Part shown: piece by piece, positions 1-6,401 of the stretch | Layout: each line of letters starts with the position of its first letter | Numbering within the stretch: the stretch's first letter is position 1 | From: CAZUZD01 sp964624465 | GTDB taxonomy: Bacteria; Planctomycetota; Planctomycetia; Isosphaerales; Isosphaeraceae | DNA: 9,434 nt | Direction of reading: 5' to 3' | Assembly: GCA_964624465.1 (NCBI GenBank) | Contig: CAZUZD010000248.1 | Coordinates: 1 to 9,434 of the forward strand | Notes under the pieces: generated by a model | Told to the model about the DNA's origin: nothing | Seen by the model: only the letters and a program-made list of their open reading frames with translations | The model's database searches: none | Position numbers and translations under genes: made by a program

Positions 1-627
1 ATCGATGCGATCGCCCATGCCGAGCAGCAGCCCCACGGCCGCGCGGTCGGTGGTGGGTACGAGCTGGACGGCGTCCTCGGGCAGCCCGCAGGGGGCCAGG
101 GTCGAGGCGAGCACGCGGTGGATCGCCTGGTTGGAGTGGAACGCCTCCTTGCCGCCGCGGAGGATGACCGCGTTGCCGCTCTTGACGCAGAGCGCCGCCG
201 CGTCGGCCGTGACGTTCGGTCGGCTCTCGTACAAGAACAGGATCACGCCCAGCGGCACGCGGATCTGCTGAACTTCCAGGCCGTTGGGCCGTCGACTGGA
301 GCGGATCACCTCGCCGAGCGGATCGGGCAGCCCGCGCACCTCGCGCAGCGCGGCGGCGACCTCGTCGATTCGCTGCGGGGTCAGCGTGAGCCGGTCGATG
401 GCGGCGGCGTTCAGGCCGTAGCCGGGGGCCGCCTCGCGATCGAGCGTGTTGGCGGCGAGGATCGCCCCGGCGTGGGCCTGGAGCGCATCGGCCGAGCTGG
501 CCAGCCAGCGATCCTTGGCCTCGCCACGCACGGTCGCCAGCCGCCGCGAGGCCACGCGGGCCCGGTCGGCCAGGTCGTGGCAGAGGTCGTTCAGGTCGGT
601 CGAGCGGGCCGGTTCCGCGATGCTCAT
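1..627 (-). CDS. proA: Gamma-glutamyl phosphate reductase (glutamate-5-semialdehyde dehydrogenase), 3' end cut by window
   Basis: The enzyme reduces gamma-glutamyl phosphate to glutamate-5-semialdehyde with NADPH, the second step of proline synthesis in the cytoplasm. The first 209 residues are visible; the family is usually about 415-430 residues, so roughly half is present. Family blocks seen are YESRPNVT (residues 133-140) and KSGNAVILRGGKEA (149-162), both strongly diagnostic of ProA within the aldehyde dehydrogenase superfamily. The catalytic Cys of the family lies further downstream, outside the window, so an intact active site cannot be confirmed. The ATG shares an ATGA overlap with the folP stop, and a GGGA lies about 9 nt upstream, which suggests translational coupling. 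No proB is visible in the window. The frame stays open to base 1 with no sign of disruption. Confidence 0.96.
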   Translation of the reverse strand, partial: MSIAEPARSTDLNDLCHDLADRARVASRRLATVRGEAKDRWLASSADALQAHAGAILAANTLDREAAPGYGLNAAAIDRLTLTPQRIDEVAAALREVRGLPDPLGEVIRSSRRPNGLEVQQIRVPLGVILFLYESRPNVTADAAALCVKSGNAVILRGGKEAFHSNQAIHRVLASTLAPCGLPEDAVQLVPTTDRAAVGLLLGMGDRID

Positions 628-1469
628 GAGCCAGTGTCCCATCCGCGCTGCGCCGTCCAGACCCGGATGGCGTCGACCATCGGGCCCACGTCATGCACCC
701 GGGCGATCTGGGCGCCGGCCACCAGGGCGGCCAGGGCCGAGACGACCGAGGCGGTCTGCCGGCCCTCGCGGGGCCGCCCGGTGAGGATGCCCAGCATCCC
801 CTTGCGAGACGTGCCGATCAGGACCGCACTGCCCAGGGTCGCAAAGCGATCCAGCTGCCGCAAGAGGCTCAGGTTGTGCTCCTGCGTCTTGCCGAACCCG
901 ATGCCGGGGTCGATGGCCACCCGCTCGCGGGCGATCCCGTGCGCCTCGGCGCGGTCGAGCTGGCGAGCCAGATAATCGTAGACCTCGGTGACCACGTCGC
1001 CGTAGCGGGGTTCATCCTGCATGGTCTGTGGCGTGCCGGCCATATGCATGATCACCACGGCCGCACCCGACCCGGCCACGACCCGGAGCATCTCGGGATC
1101 CCGGAGGCCGCCGACGTCGTTGACGATCGCGACCCCGGCCGCCATGGCGCGCCGGGCGACCTCGGGCTTCATCGTGTCGATCGACAGCGGACAGTCGGTC
1201 GCGGGGGCCAGGGCCTCCACGACGGGCAGCACCCGGCGCAGCTCCTCCTCGAGCGGGACCGGATCGGCCCCGGGGCGAGTGGACTCGCCCCCGATGTCGA
1301 GCAGGTCGGCCCCTTCGGCGCAGAGGTGGCGGGCGTGTGCCAGGGCGGCGTCGAGGGCCTGGTGTCGGCCGCCGTCGGAGAAGCTGTCGGGCGTGACGTT
1401 CAGGATGCCCATGACCCGGGGGCGGCCGTCGCCCGCGAGCAACCGCCCCTGCACCGCCCAGCGCGTCAT
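624..1469 (-). CDS. folP: Dihydropteroate synthase
   Basis: It condenses 6-hydroxymethyl-dihydropterin pyrophosphate with p-aminobenzoate to make dihydropteroate in folate synthesis; it is the sulfonamide target. With the chosen start it has 281 residues, the normal bacterial size (E. coli FolP 282). The TIM-barrel signature blocks are all visible: GILNVTPDSFSDGG (21-34), GESTRPGA (61-68), IDT (97-99), NDVGG (117-121), MHMAGTPQTMQ (141-151), DPGIGFGKT (187-195), GTSRKG (219-224) and RVHDV (257-261). The start at 1469 has a GGAG 8 nt upstream and begins directly before the first barrel strand. An in-frame ATG at 1535, one base after the lptE stop, would add 22 residues of low-complexity Gly/Arg; it lacks a clear ribosome site, so I rejected it. 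The stop overlaps the proA start by 4 nt. Confidence 0.96.
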   Translation of the reverse strand: MTRWAVQGRLLAGDGRPRVMGILNVTPDSFSDGGRHQALDAALAHARHLCAEGADLLDIGGESTRPGADPVPLEEELRRVLPVVEALAPATDCPLSIDTMKPEVARRAMAAGVAIVNDVGGLRDPEMLRVVAGSGAAVVIMHMAGTPQTMQDEPRYGDVVTEVYDYLARQLDRAEAHGIARERVAIDPGIGFGKTQEHNLSLLRQLDRFATLGSAVLIGTSRKGMLGILTGRPREGRQTASVVSALAALVAGAQIARVHDVGPMVDAIRVWTAQRGWDTGS

Positions 1470-1477
1470 CGTCGCGG

Positions 1478-1481
1478 CTCC
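1478..1481 (-). promoter_or_regulatory. Ribosome binding site of folP
   Basis: A GGAG on the minus strand lies 8 nt before the ATG at 1469. It supports this start over the upstream in-frame ATG at 1535, whose preceding bases (the 3' end of lptE) show no comparable purine run. Confidence 0.5.
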
Positions 1482-1536
1482 GCCGTGTCCGTCTCCGACC
1501 GCGCCGATGCGGCGCGGTCGCCCCGAGCCCGTCATT

Positions 1537-2133
1537 CTAGCGACGGATCTGGTCGGCCGTCGGGTCCGATCCGGCGTCGTCGGCGGCCAGCTCGCGGTTC
1601 TGGTACTCGGGGCCCCAGGGCTCTTCCATCATGTTCACGATGTCGCGGACGATCCGCTGCATCACCTTCTCGAAGCCCGCCGTGGCCGACTCGCCGATCT
1701 CGGGGTTGAACGATCCGGACTCGTTGACCACCGCGGCGGGGAACGTGCGGGTGTTGGTCGCCTGGCTGCGGTTGTCGGTGAAGGTGACGTTCACGCTCAT
1801 GGTGGCCAGGATGTGCCGCGGCAGGTTGTACGGGTTCTCGACGAGCACGTTCTTGTCGTCGAAGGCGACGGTGCCCTCGAGCCGCGCGTCGGCCTTGGCC
1901 GGGTCGCTCACGACCCGGTAGGGCGTGCGGCGGTTGATCTCCTCGATGAGCATCTGGGTGAGCTGGATGTTGAGGTCGGTGCGGAAGCGGTACGACTTGA
2001 AGACCGGCACGTAGACCGTGCGGATCGACGAGTTGTACGGCGGCCGCACGCTGTAGCCGCACCCGGCCACGGCCGCCGCCAGGGTGGCGACCGCCAGTCT
2101 CAGGCACTCCCGGCGGTGCAACGCGGCTCGCAT
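1537..2133 (-). CDS. lptE: LptE-like lipoprotein (LPS-assembly lipoprotein family)
   Basis: A 198-residue predicted lipoprotein. The N-terminus has basic residues, a hydrophobic stretch and a lipobox VAGC with the lipidated Cys at residue 25, followed by GYSVRPPY, a typical opening of LptE-type proteins. The segment after it (VYVPVFKS, LTQMLIEEINRRTPYRVV, then an ADARLEGTV strand) matches the layout of the LptE fold: beta strand, long helix, then strands and a C-terminal helix (about 145-170). In proteobacteria LptE plugs the LptD barrel that inserts LPS in the outer membrane. In planctomycetes the family is commonly annotated this way, but the substrate is not established. The C-terminal 25 residues are acidic and probably disordered. 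A strong Shine-Dalgarno sequence fixes the start. It lies just downstream of a BamD-like lipoprotein, consistent with an envelope-biogenesis pair. The symbol is by family resemblance. Confidence 0.8.
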   Translation of the reverse strand: MRAALHRRECLRLAVATLAAAVAGCGYSVRPPYNSSIRTVYVPVFKSYRFRTDLNIQLTQMLIEEINRRTPYRVVSDPAKADARLEGTVAFDDKNVLVENPYNLPRHILATMSVNVTFTDNRSQATNTRTFPAAVVNESGSFNPEIGESATAGFEKVMQRIVRDIVNMMEEPWGPEYQNRELAADDAGSDPTADQIRR

Positions 2134-2141
2134 GGTCCCGA

Positions 2142-2149
2142 CTCCCTCC
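2142..2149 (-). promoter_or_regulatory. Strong ribosome binding site of lptE
   Basis: GGAGGGAG on the minus strand, 8 nt before the ATG at 2133. It is the strongest Shine-Dalgarno sequence in the window, and it fixes the lptE start after a 71-nt gap, so lptE can be translated independently of the upstream gene. Confidence 0.7.
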
Positions 2150-2152
2150 AGA

Positions 2153-2168
2153 TCCGTCCGTCCGTCCG
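2153..2168. repeat. Short tetranucleotide tandem repeat (TCCG x4)
   Basis: Four perfect copies of TCCG on the plus strand (CGGA on the coding strand) lie immediately upstream of the lptE ribosome site, in its 5' untranslated leader. Four units is short for a phase-variable tract. It is a fact of the sequence; any function is speculative. Confidence 0.6.
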
Positions 2169-2195
2169 CTCACGTCCAAGGCCAAGGCCCACGGC

Positions 2196-2215
2196 CGGGC
2201 CCGATCACGGGCCCG
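2196..2215 (-). other. GC-only inverted repeat (hairpin) across the stop codon of the TPR lipoprotein gene
   Basis: Two copies of CGGGCCCG (2196-2203 and 2208-2215) flank ATCA, which in the transcript is TGAT and contains the TGA stop of the TPR lipoprotein gene. This gives a perfect 8-bp stem made only of G-C pairs with a 4-nt loop. Each arm is itself palindromic. No T-run follows on the minus strand, so it is not a standard intrinsic terminator. It may reduce read-through or protect the 3' end of a processed transcript before lptE, but this is inference. Confidence 0.5.
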
Positions 2216-3635
2216 CGCCGCCGCCGCCCATCGGCATGCCCATCATGCCGCCCGGCGAGGCGCTCATCGTGCCCGAGCTCATGCCCTGGCTGAACGGGTC
2301 CTGCGACCCGGGCGCGGTCATGATCTTGCTGGGCAGCACTTCCTTGCGCGGCATCTTGGCCAGCACGGCCATCTGTTCGTTGGCCTGCCTGGCCCACTCG
2401 CTCTTGGGCCAGCGGGCCTTGACCTCGCCATAGCAGAGCTCGGCGGCGCCGGGGTATCCGGTCTTGCGGTAGAACTCTCCGCGGCGGAAGGCGATCTCAG
2501 CCTCCTGGTCGTTGATCAGCTCCAGGCTATGGTCCAGGAACTCGCCGGTGGAGGCCCGGCGCTCGGGGAACATCAGCTCGGTGCGGCGGATGAGCTGGCG
2601 GGCCTGGTCGAGGCCGGAGGTGTCGTACTCGGGGCCGGCGTAGGCCTTGAGCTTCGACTCGACGCTCTTGAGGTGAGCGGCCCGCAGCAGCGGGCTCTTG
2701 GGGTGCTCCTCCATGAGCTGGTCGTAGTAGACGGCCGCCTCCTCGAAATCGCCGTTCTCGAAGTGGAAATCGGCGATCCGCATGGCGGCATCGTCGGCCA
2801 GCGGCCCGGTCGGGTCGTGGTGCCGGACGTGCTCGAGCACCTGGATGGCATGGCCGGTGACGTCGACCATCGGCAGGTAGCCGTTGAAGCGGTCGCCCCA
2901 CTTCTCGCGCTTGTCGGCCGGGGCGTCGGGGGCCACGGCCGCCAGCCAGGTGGTGCCGATGGCGTACTCGCGCTCGGCGACCTTGTCGAGGTACTGCGTG
3001 CCGGGGAACGACGTCGCCAGCTTGGCGAACGTGTCGTTGGCGGCGACCAGCTTGCCCTGCCGGTACTGGGTCTCGGCCAGGTAGTACAGGACCGTCTCGC
3101 TCCAGGGGGCGCGGGCCCGCCGCATGTCGGCGATGTCCGACTCGCCGGACTTCGAGCCGAGCAGCGAGCCGCCGACCAGGCTCCGCGTGTCCATCTCCTT
3201 GAACGGGATGCCGGCGCCGACCTTGGGCAGGTTGGCCCGGACCTTCCAGCGCTCCAGGCGCGAGAGCTGCCGCTCGGCGTCGTCGAGCTTCCCCTCATCG
3301 AACAGCGCCAGGGCCGACTGGACCTCGGCCTGCGTCTGGTCGTCGGGCGCGGCGGCCTTCGGTCGGGTGAAGCGGCTGTCGTTGGCCGTGCCGGCGCGGA
3401 CCACGTCGGAGTCGACGGTGCGCGAGCCATGCTCGGGGGTGAGCATGCGGGCCATCAGGCCGCGGCTGTCGCCGACCTCCTCGTCCGAGGGGGCCCTGGC
3501 CAGCACGTGGTCATCGGCGATCCGCCAGCGTGCCAGCGGCCCGCCCGTCGTGCAACCGGTGGCCAGCAGGACGATCGGCGCCAGCCAGGCGGCTCGACCG
3601 CGCGGGCCAGGGCGTCCGCTGTGGGCACTGCTCAT
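2205..3635 (-). CDS. TPR-repeat lipoprotein resembling outer-membrane assembly factor BamD/YfiO
   Basis: A 476-residue predicted lipoprotein. The signal region has arginines, a hydrophobic stretch (AAWLAPIVLLA) and a lipobox-like ATGC with Cys28. Tetratricopeptide-type helix pairs are visible around residues 104-130, 180-215, 281-315 and 379-415, for example YYLAETQYRQGKLVAANDTF and IADFHFENGDFEEAAVYYDQ, and each ends in FP/HP/WP-type turns as in BamD. BamD of E. coli (245 residues) helps fold outer-membrane barrels; this protein is nearly twice as long, so the role is inferred. Residues 440-476 form a Met/Gly/Ser-rich tail ending MMGMPMGGGGAGP, absent from ordinary BamD. The start at 3635 is chosen for its GGAG 9 nt upstream and its position before the signal sequence; in-frame alternatives at 3656 and 3788 lack ribosome sites. 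It follows recO by 149 nt and precedes lptE. It could equally be a generic TPR scaffold lipoprotein. Confidence 0.85.
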   Translation of the reverse strand: MSSAHSGRPGPRGRAAWLAPIVLLATGCTTGGPLARWRIADDHVLARAPSDEEVGDSRGLMARMLTPEHGSRTVDSDVVRAGTANDSRFTRPKAAAPDDQTQAEVQSALALFDEGKLDDAERQLSRLERWKVRANLPKVGAGIPFKEMDTRSLVGGSLLGSKSGESDIADMRRARAPWSETVLYYLAETQYRQGKLVAANDTFAKLATSFPGTQYLDKVAEREYAIGTTWLAAVAPDAPADKREKWGDRFNGYLPMVDVTGHAIQVLEHVRHHDPTGPLADDAAMRIADFHFENGDFEEAAVYYDQLMEEHPKSPLLRAAHLKSVESKLKAYAGPEYDTSGLDQARQLIRRTELMFPERRASTGEFLDHSLELINDQEAEIAFRRGEFYRKTGYPGAAELCYGEVKARWPKSEWARQANEQMAVLAKMPRKEVLPSKIMTAPGSQDPFSQGMSSGTMSASPGGMMGMPMGGGGAGP

Positions 3636-3784
3636 GGAAACCAACTCCGACGGCATCGGACGGGTTCGGATTCGGGCCGGGTTGCTCGCGGGCCTCGGAG
3701 AGGTGGCCCGACGGGCGGCTGCGGGTGACGGTATCGTGCGGGCGGCGGCACCGGGCCTGCGTGGGCCGGCGGGCTCGCCGCCAG
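3636..3784 (-). other. Spacer between recO and the TPR lipoprotein gene
   Basis: This is the longest gap in the window (149 nt). The open frame of the downstream gene runs through it, but the translation is Pro/Ala/Arg/Ser-rich with no family resemblance and no ribosome site. A weak 5-bp hairpin (GGCGG/CCGCC, 3768-3782) sits just after the recO stop with no T-run. I found no convincing -35/-10 pair. A promoter for the envelope genes would be plausible here, but it is not visible. Confidence 0.4.
3645..3648 (-). promoter_or_regulatory. Ribosome binding site of the TPR lipoprotein gene
   Basis: GGAG on the minus strand, 9 nt before the ATG at 3635. It decides between this ATG and the in-frame ATG at 3656, which has no purine-rich sequence before it. 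Confidence 0.45.
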
Positions 3785-4537
3785 TCAACTCGACCCGCCG
3801 ACGTACGGCAGGAGTCGGGGCCGGCGCCCGAGCAGGTGGCTGACCACCGCGCCCACCGTCGAGCGCACCGGCAGCAGCGCTGCTCCGGCGAAACGCTCAT
3901 CACGCCAGGCATCGCCGGGCGCCGAGAGCACGCGGATCGTCTCCAGGGTCCGGCCCGAGAGGGTCGCGACGTGGGGCTGGCCCGGCCGGCAGCCGGCGCA
4001 GAGGACGCCGCCGGTGGCCAGGCCGAAGGCGAACGCCTCGCCCCGGGGGACGACCGTTTCGCCGCAGTGCACGCACGAGTCGAGGGCTGGCATCAGACCG
4101 AACTCCCGGAGACAGGCCAACTCGAACCGCAACACCCGACGGGCCCGCAACGCCGAATCGCCCAGATGGCGTAAGGTGACGACCGCGGCGTCGAACAGCC
4201 GCGGGTGCGGATCGTGGTGGTCGGTCAAGTCGTGCAGGAGTTCGGCGACGTAGAAGCCGGCGTACAGGGCCGCCAGATCGCGGCGAAGTGGCTCGAAGCG
4301 CTCGATCAGCACCGCCTCGGTCAGGAGGTCCAGTGCCTCGGAGCCCTTGTGGAGCAGGACAATATCGCAAACGCTCAGCAGGTCAAGGCCGCTTGCGAAC
4401 GGCGATCGCAGCCGACGCGCTCCCTTGGCCAGCGCCGACACCTTGCCGAGGTCGCGGCTGAAGAGCGTCAGCACCCGGCTCGACTCGAAGACGTCAACCC
4501 CGCGGAGCACCAGCGCCGGCGTGCGCACGGCGGCCAT
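3785..4537 (-). CDS. recO: DNA repair protein RecO
   Basis: RecO works with RecR (and RecF) to load RecA onto SSB-coated single-stranded DNA in recombinational gap repair, and it anneals complementary strands. The protein has 250 residues, the usual size. The N-terminal OB-fold is seen in ALVLRGVDVFESSRVLTLFSRDLGKVSALAKGARR (residues 8-42), with the typical 'T.FSRDLGK..ALAKGARR' pattern. The helical middle domain follows. A four-cysteine zinc-finger pattern is present as C155-x2-C158 and C180-x2-C183. The GARRLRSPFASGLDLLS block (39-55) is also typical of the family. It starts 3 nt after the upstream CBS-protein stop, with GAGG 9 nt before the ATG inside that gene, so the two are very likely cotranslated. 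The last residues are Gly/Ser rich. Family assignment is firm. Confidence 0.95.
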   Translation of the reverse strand: MAAVRTPALVLRGVDVFESSRVLTLFSRDLGKVSALAKGARRLRSPFASGLDLLSVCDIVLLHKGSEALDLLTEAVLIERFEPLRRDLAALYAGFYVAELLHDLTDHHDPHPRLFDAAVVTLRHLGDSALRARRVLRFELACLREFGLMPALDSCVHCGETVVPRGEAFAFGLATGGVLCAGCRPGQPHVATLSGRTLETIRVLSAPGDAWRDERFAGAALLPVRSTVGAVVSHLLGRRPRLLPYVGGSS

Positions 4538-4540
4538 CGC

Positions 4541-5836
4541 TCAGGGCCTCGCCGGGGTTACGGCCGGCCGCAGGTCCAGCTTCAGGCGGCGGATCGCGTG
4601 GTCGGCCACCTCGAGCACCGTGAAGGCCAGGGACCCCACCCGGAAGCTGTCGCCGACCTGCGGCACGCGGCCCAGGGCGTCGAACGCCAGTCCGCCGACG
4701 GTCGTGAAGTCGCCGTCGGTCGGCAGGCTCAGGTCGAGCCGGTCGTTGAGGTCCTCCAGCGGCAGCGAGGCGTCGACCTCGTAGAGCGTCTCGCTCAGCG
4801 GCACCACCGGGTCCTCGGGCGTCGGCACGTCGTGCTCGTCGTCGATGGCCCCGACGACCGATTCGAGCAGGTCCTCCAGCGTGATCAGCCCGACCACGCT
4901 GCCGTACTCGTCGAGCACCACCGCCATCTGCACCCGACGCCGCCGCAGCTCGTCGAGCAGCTCGGCGGCGTTCTTGGTCTCGGGCACGAACAGGGGCGTG
5001 CGGGCCAGGGTGCGCGGCTCGACGGCGTCGAATCCGTCCTCGAGCGTCCTGGCGAAGAGGTCCTTCACGTACAGGATGCCGACGATGTCGTCGCGGTGCT
5101 CGCCGAAGAGCGGGATGCGGCTCAGGCCCGTGTCGCGGAAGGCGCGGGCGGCGTCGCGGGCCGAGATGGTGGCGGGCAGCGTCCGCACGCTGCTACGCGG
5201 GGTCATCAGCTCCGAGGCGTCGCGCTGGGTCAGCTCCACGACCCGCTCCAGCCACTCACGGGTCGATTCGGGCAGCTCGGCCTCCAGCGCGTCCGACTCC
5301 TCCTCGGTCACCGGGTGATGGATCTCGACCTCGACGCTGGCCGGCCGCTGCGGTTGCCCGGCGCGGCCGGTGAGCCGCGACAGCAGGATCTCGAGCCCGC
5401 GCGAGGCGGCGACCACGGGGGCGAGGATCCGACCCAGCCCCAGCGCCAGCGGCCAGCCGGCATCGAGCAGCGGCTCGGCGAGCACCCGACCCGCCAGCCC
5501 GGCCGCCACGTGCGCGATCGCGCCCACCGCCATCGCCAGGCCCACGACCAGCTCACCCCGCATGCCGCCGGCCGCCAGCCGCACCGCGGCCGTGCCCAGC
5601 AGGGCCGCCAGGGCCAGTCCGGTGATCACGCCCAGGGCCTCCGCCGCCCGCTCGCAGCGCGGGCCCTGCATCGCCACCGAGTCGGCCCGGTCCGCCCGGC
5701 CGCTCGCCTCGCAGACCTCCTCCAGGCGGCTCCGCGAGTAGGTGCGCAGGGCGCGCGCCAGCGCCACCCCGGCCGCGTGCAGGGCCAGCAGGGGAAGCCC
5801 GAATCCGATCAATCCGCCCAGGGTCGAGCCGCTCAC
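4541..5836 (-). CDS. CNNM/CBS-domain protein of the CorC/HlyC family (ion-transport or 'hemolysin'-type)
   Basis: A 431-residue membrane protein. Hydrophobic segments at about 7-28, 66-88, 94-118 and 126-152 form a divergent CNNM (DUF21) membrane domain. A CBS pair follows, the first around 208-265 (MTPR at 211-214, SRIPLFGEH, GILYVKDL) and the second around 275-335, which includes VLDEYGSVVGLITLEDLLE (307-325). The CorC_HlyC domain spans about 345-424 (DGDFTTVGGLAFDALGRVPQ). CNNM/CorC proteins are linked to magnesium and cobalt transport; CBS pairs bind adenine nucleotides. The usual small-residue/Glu motif in the first CNNM helix is not recognisable here, so transport activity is uncertain. 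The start is GTG in a GTGA overlap with the ybeY stop, with GGGAG 7 nt upstream. In E. coli the related ybeX (lacking the membrane part) also follows ybeY. Confidence 0.92.
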   Translation of the reverse strand: MSGSTLGGLIGFGLPLLALHAAGVALARALRTYSRSRLEEVCEASGRADRADSVAMQGPRCERAAEALGVITGLALAALLGTAAVRLAAGGMRGELVVGLAMAVGAIAHVAAGLAGRVLAEPLLDAGWPLALGLGRILAPVVAASRGLEILLSRLTGRAGQPQRPASVEVEIHHPVTEEESDALEAELPESTREWLERVVELTQRDASELMTPRSSVRTLPATISARDAARAFRDTGLSRIPLFGEHRDDIVGILYVKDLFARTLEDGFDAVEPRTLARTPLFVPETKNAAELLDELRRRRVQMAVVLDEYGSVVGLITLEDLLESVVGAIDDEHDVPTPEDPVVPLSETLYEVDASLPLEDLNDRLDLSLPTDGDFTTVGGLAFDALGRVPQVGDSFRVGSLAFTVLEVADHAIRRLKLDLRPAVTPARP

Positions 5837-6369
5837 GACCGGTCTCCCTGCGGGCCGGGACCCACGCCAGGACGCTCGAAGGCATGCGCGATGCCGGCCG
5901 CCGTCAGGTGCTCCCGCTCGCGGCGCCGCATGACGGCCGCCGAGGCGTCGTCCTGGTCGTCGTGGCCGCAGAGGTGCAGCAGGCCGTGCACCAGGTACAG
6001 CGCCAGCTCGTCGGCAGGCCGGGCCCCCAGGTCGTGGGCCATGGTGCAGGCCATCTGGGTCGAGATGACCAGTTCCCCCACCAGGGGCCGCTCGTCGGGG
6101 TCGGAGAGCAGGAAGCTGATCACGTCGGTCGGCCAGTCGTGCTGGAGGTGCCGGCGGTTCAGGGCGTGGATCGTCGGGTCGTCGACCAGCGCGATCGAGA
6201 CGCTGGCGGCGGCGACCTCCTCGGCCAGCAGCACGGCGCGCGCCAGCCTGGCCAGCGCATTGTGGTCGACGGTCAGGTGCGACTGCGTGTCAGCAATCTC
6301 GATCGCCAGCGCGGTCGGGTCGGGCGCGCGGGGCGTGGCGTTGGGTCCGGGGGCGTCGGGCGTGGGCAT
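5833..6369 (-). CDS. ybeY: Endoribonuclease YbeY (rRNA maturation factor)
   Basis: YbeY is a UPF0054 metalloprotein needed for 16S rRNA 3'-end maturation and 70S ribosome quality control. With the chosen start it has 178 residues; the first 22 or so are Pro/Ala-rich and unlike the family, and the conserved core fits the usual ~155 residues. Family features are the TDVISF block (residues 81-86), GELVIS (98-103) and the metal motif HGLLHLCGHDD (128-138), followed by MRRRERE. The family motif is normally HGxLHLxGYDH; here the third ligand position (138) is Asp, and the Arg normally found in the Y-R-G-x-D segment before PTDV reads as Leu (75). The start at 6369 is the last in-frame ATG and lies 32 nt after the pgpH stop; no good ribosome site is seen, so the exact start is uncertain. 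Longer in-frame starts run into pgpH. It overlaps the CorC-type gene by 4 nt. Confidence 0.93.
   Translation of the reverse strand: MPTPDAPGPNATPRAPDPTALAIEIADTQSHLTVDHNALARLARAVLLAEEVAAASVSIALVDDPTIHALNRRHLQHDWPTDVISFLLSDPDERPLVGELVISTQMACTMAHDLGARPADELALYLVHGLLHLCGHDDQDDASAAVMRRREREHLTAAGIAHAFERPGVGPGPQGDRS
5844..5848 (-). promoter_or_regulatory. Ribosome binding site of the CorC-type gene (GTG start)
   Basis: GGGAG on the minus strand, inside the 3' end of ybeY, 7 nt before the GTG at 5836. It supports the GTG start and the GTGA stop-start overlap. Confidence 0.5.
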
Positions 6370-6401
6370 CGTGGAGTCTGGGGGGATCGGATCGGGCGGG
6401 A

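Noticed and set aside
1532..2185. A second minus-strand frame over lptE (217 codons)
   Set aside because: The overlapping frame used for lptE has a lipobox, a strong ribosome site and family resemblance; this one is Arg/Gly/Pro/His-rich and carries none of these.
1021..2433. A 470-codon plus-strand open frame across folP and lptE
   Set aside because: It crosses three minus-strand genes and their ribosome sites; no recognisable domain.
2529..3728. A 399-codon plus-strand open frame opposite the TPR lipoprotein
   Set aside because: Mirror frame of a real gene; repetitive Val/Leu/Gly/Arg composition without motifs.
3731..3736. GATACC on the minus strand as a -10 element for the envelope genes
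   Set aside because: No -35-like hexamer lies at suitable spacing, and the match is a single weak box in GC-rich sequence.
3768..3782. Hairpin just after recO as a terminator
   Set aside because: The stem is only 5 bp and there is no T-run; such stems are common by chance at this GC content.
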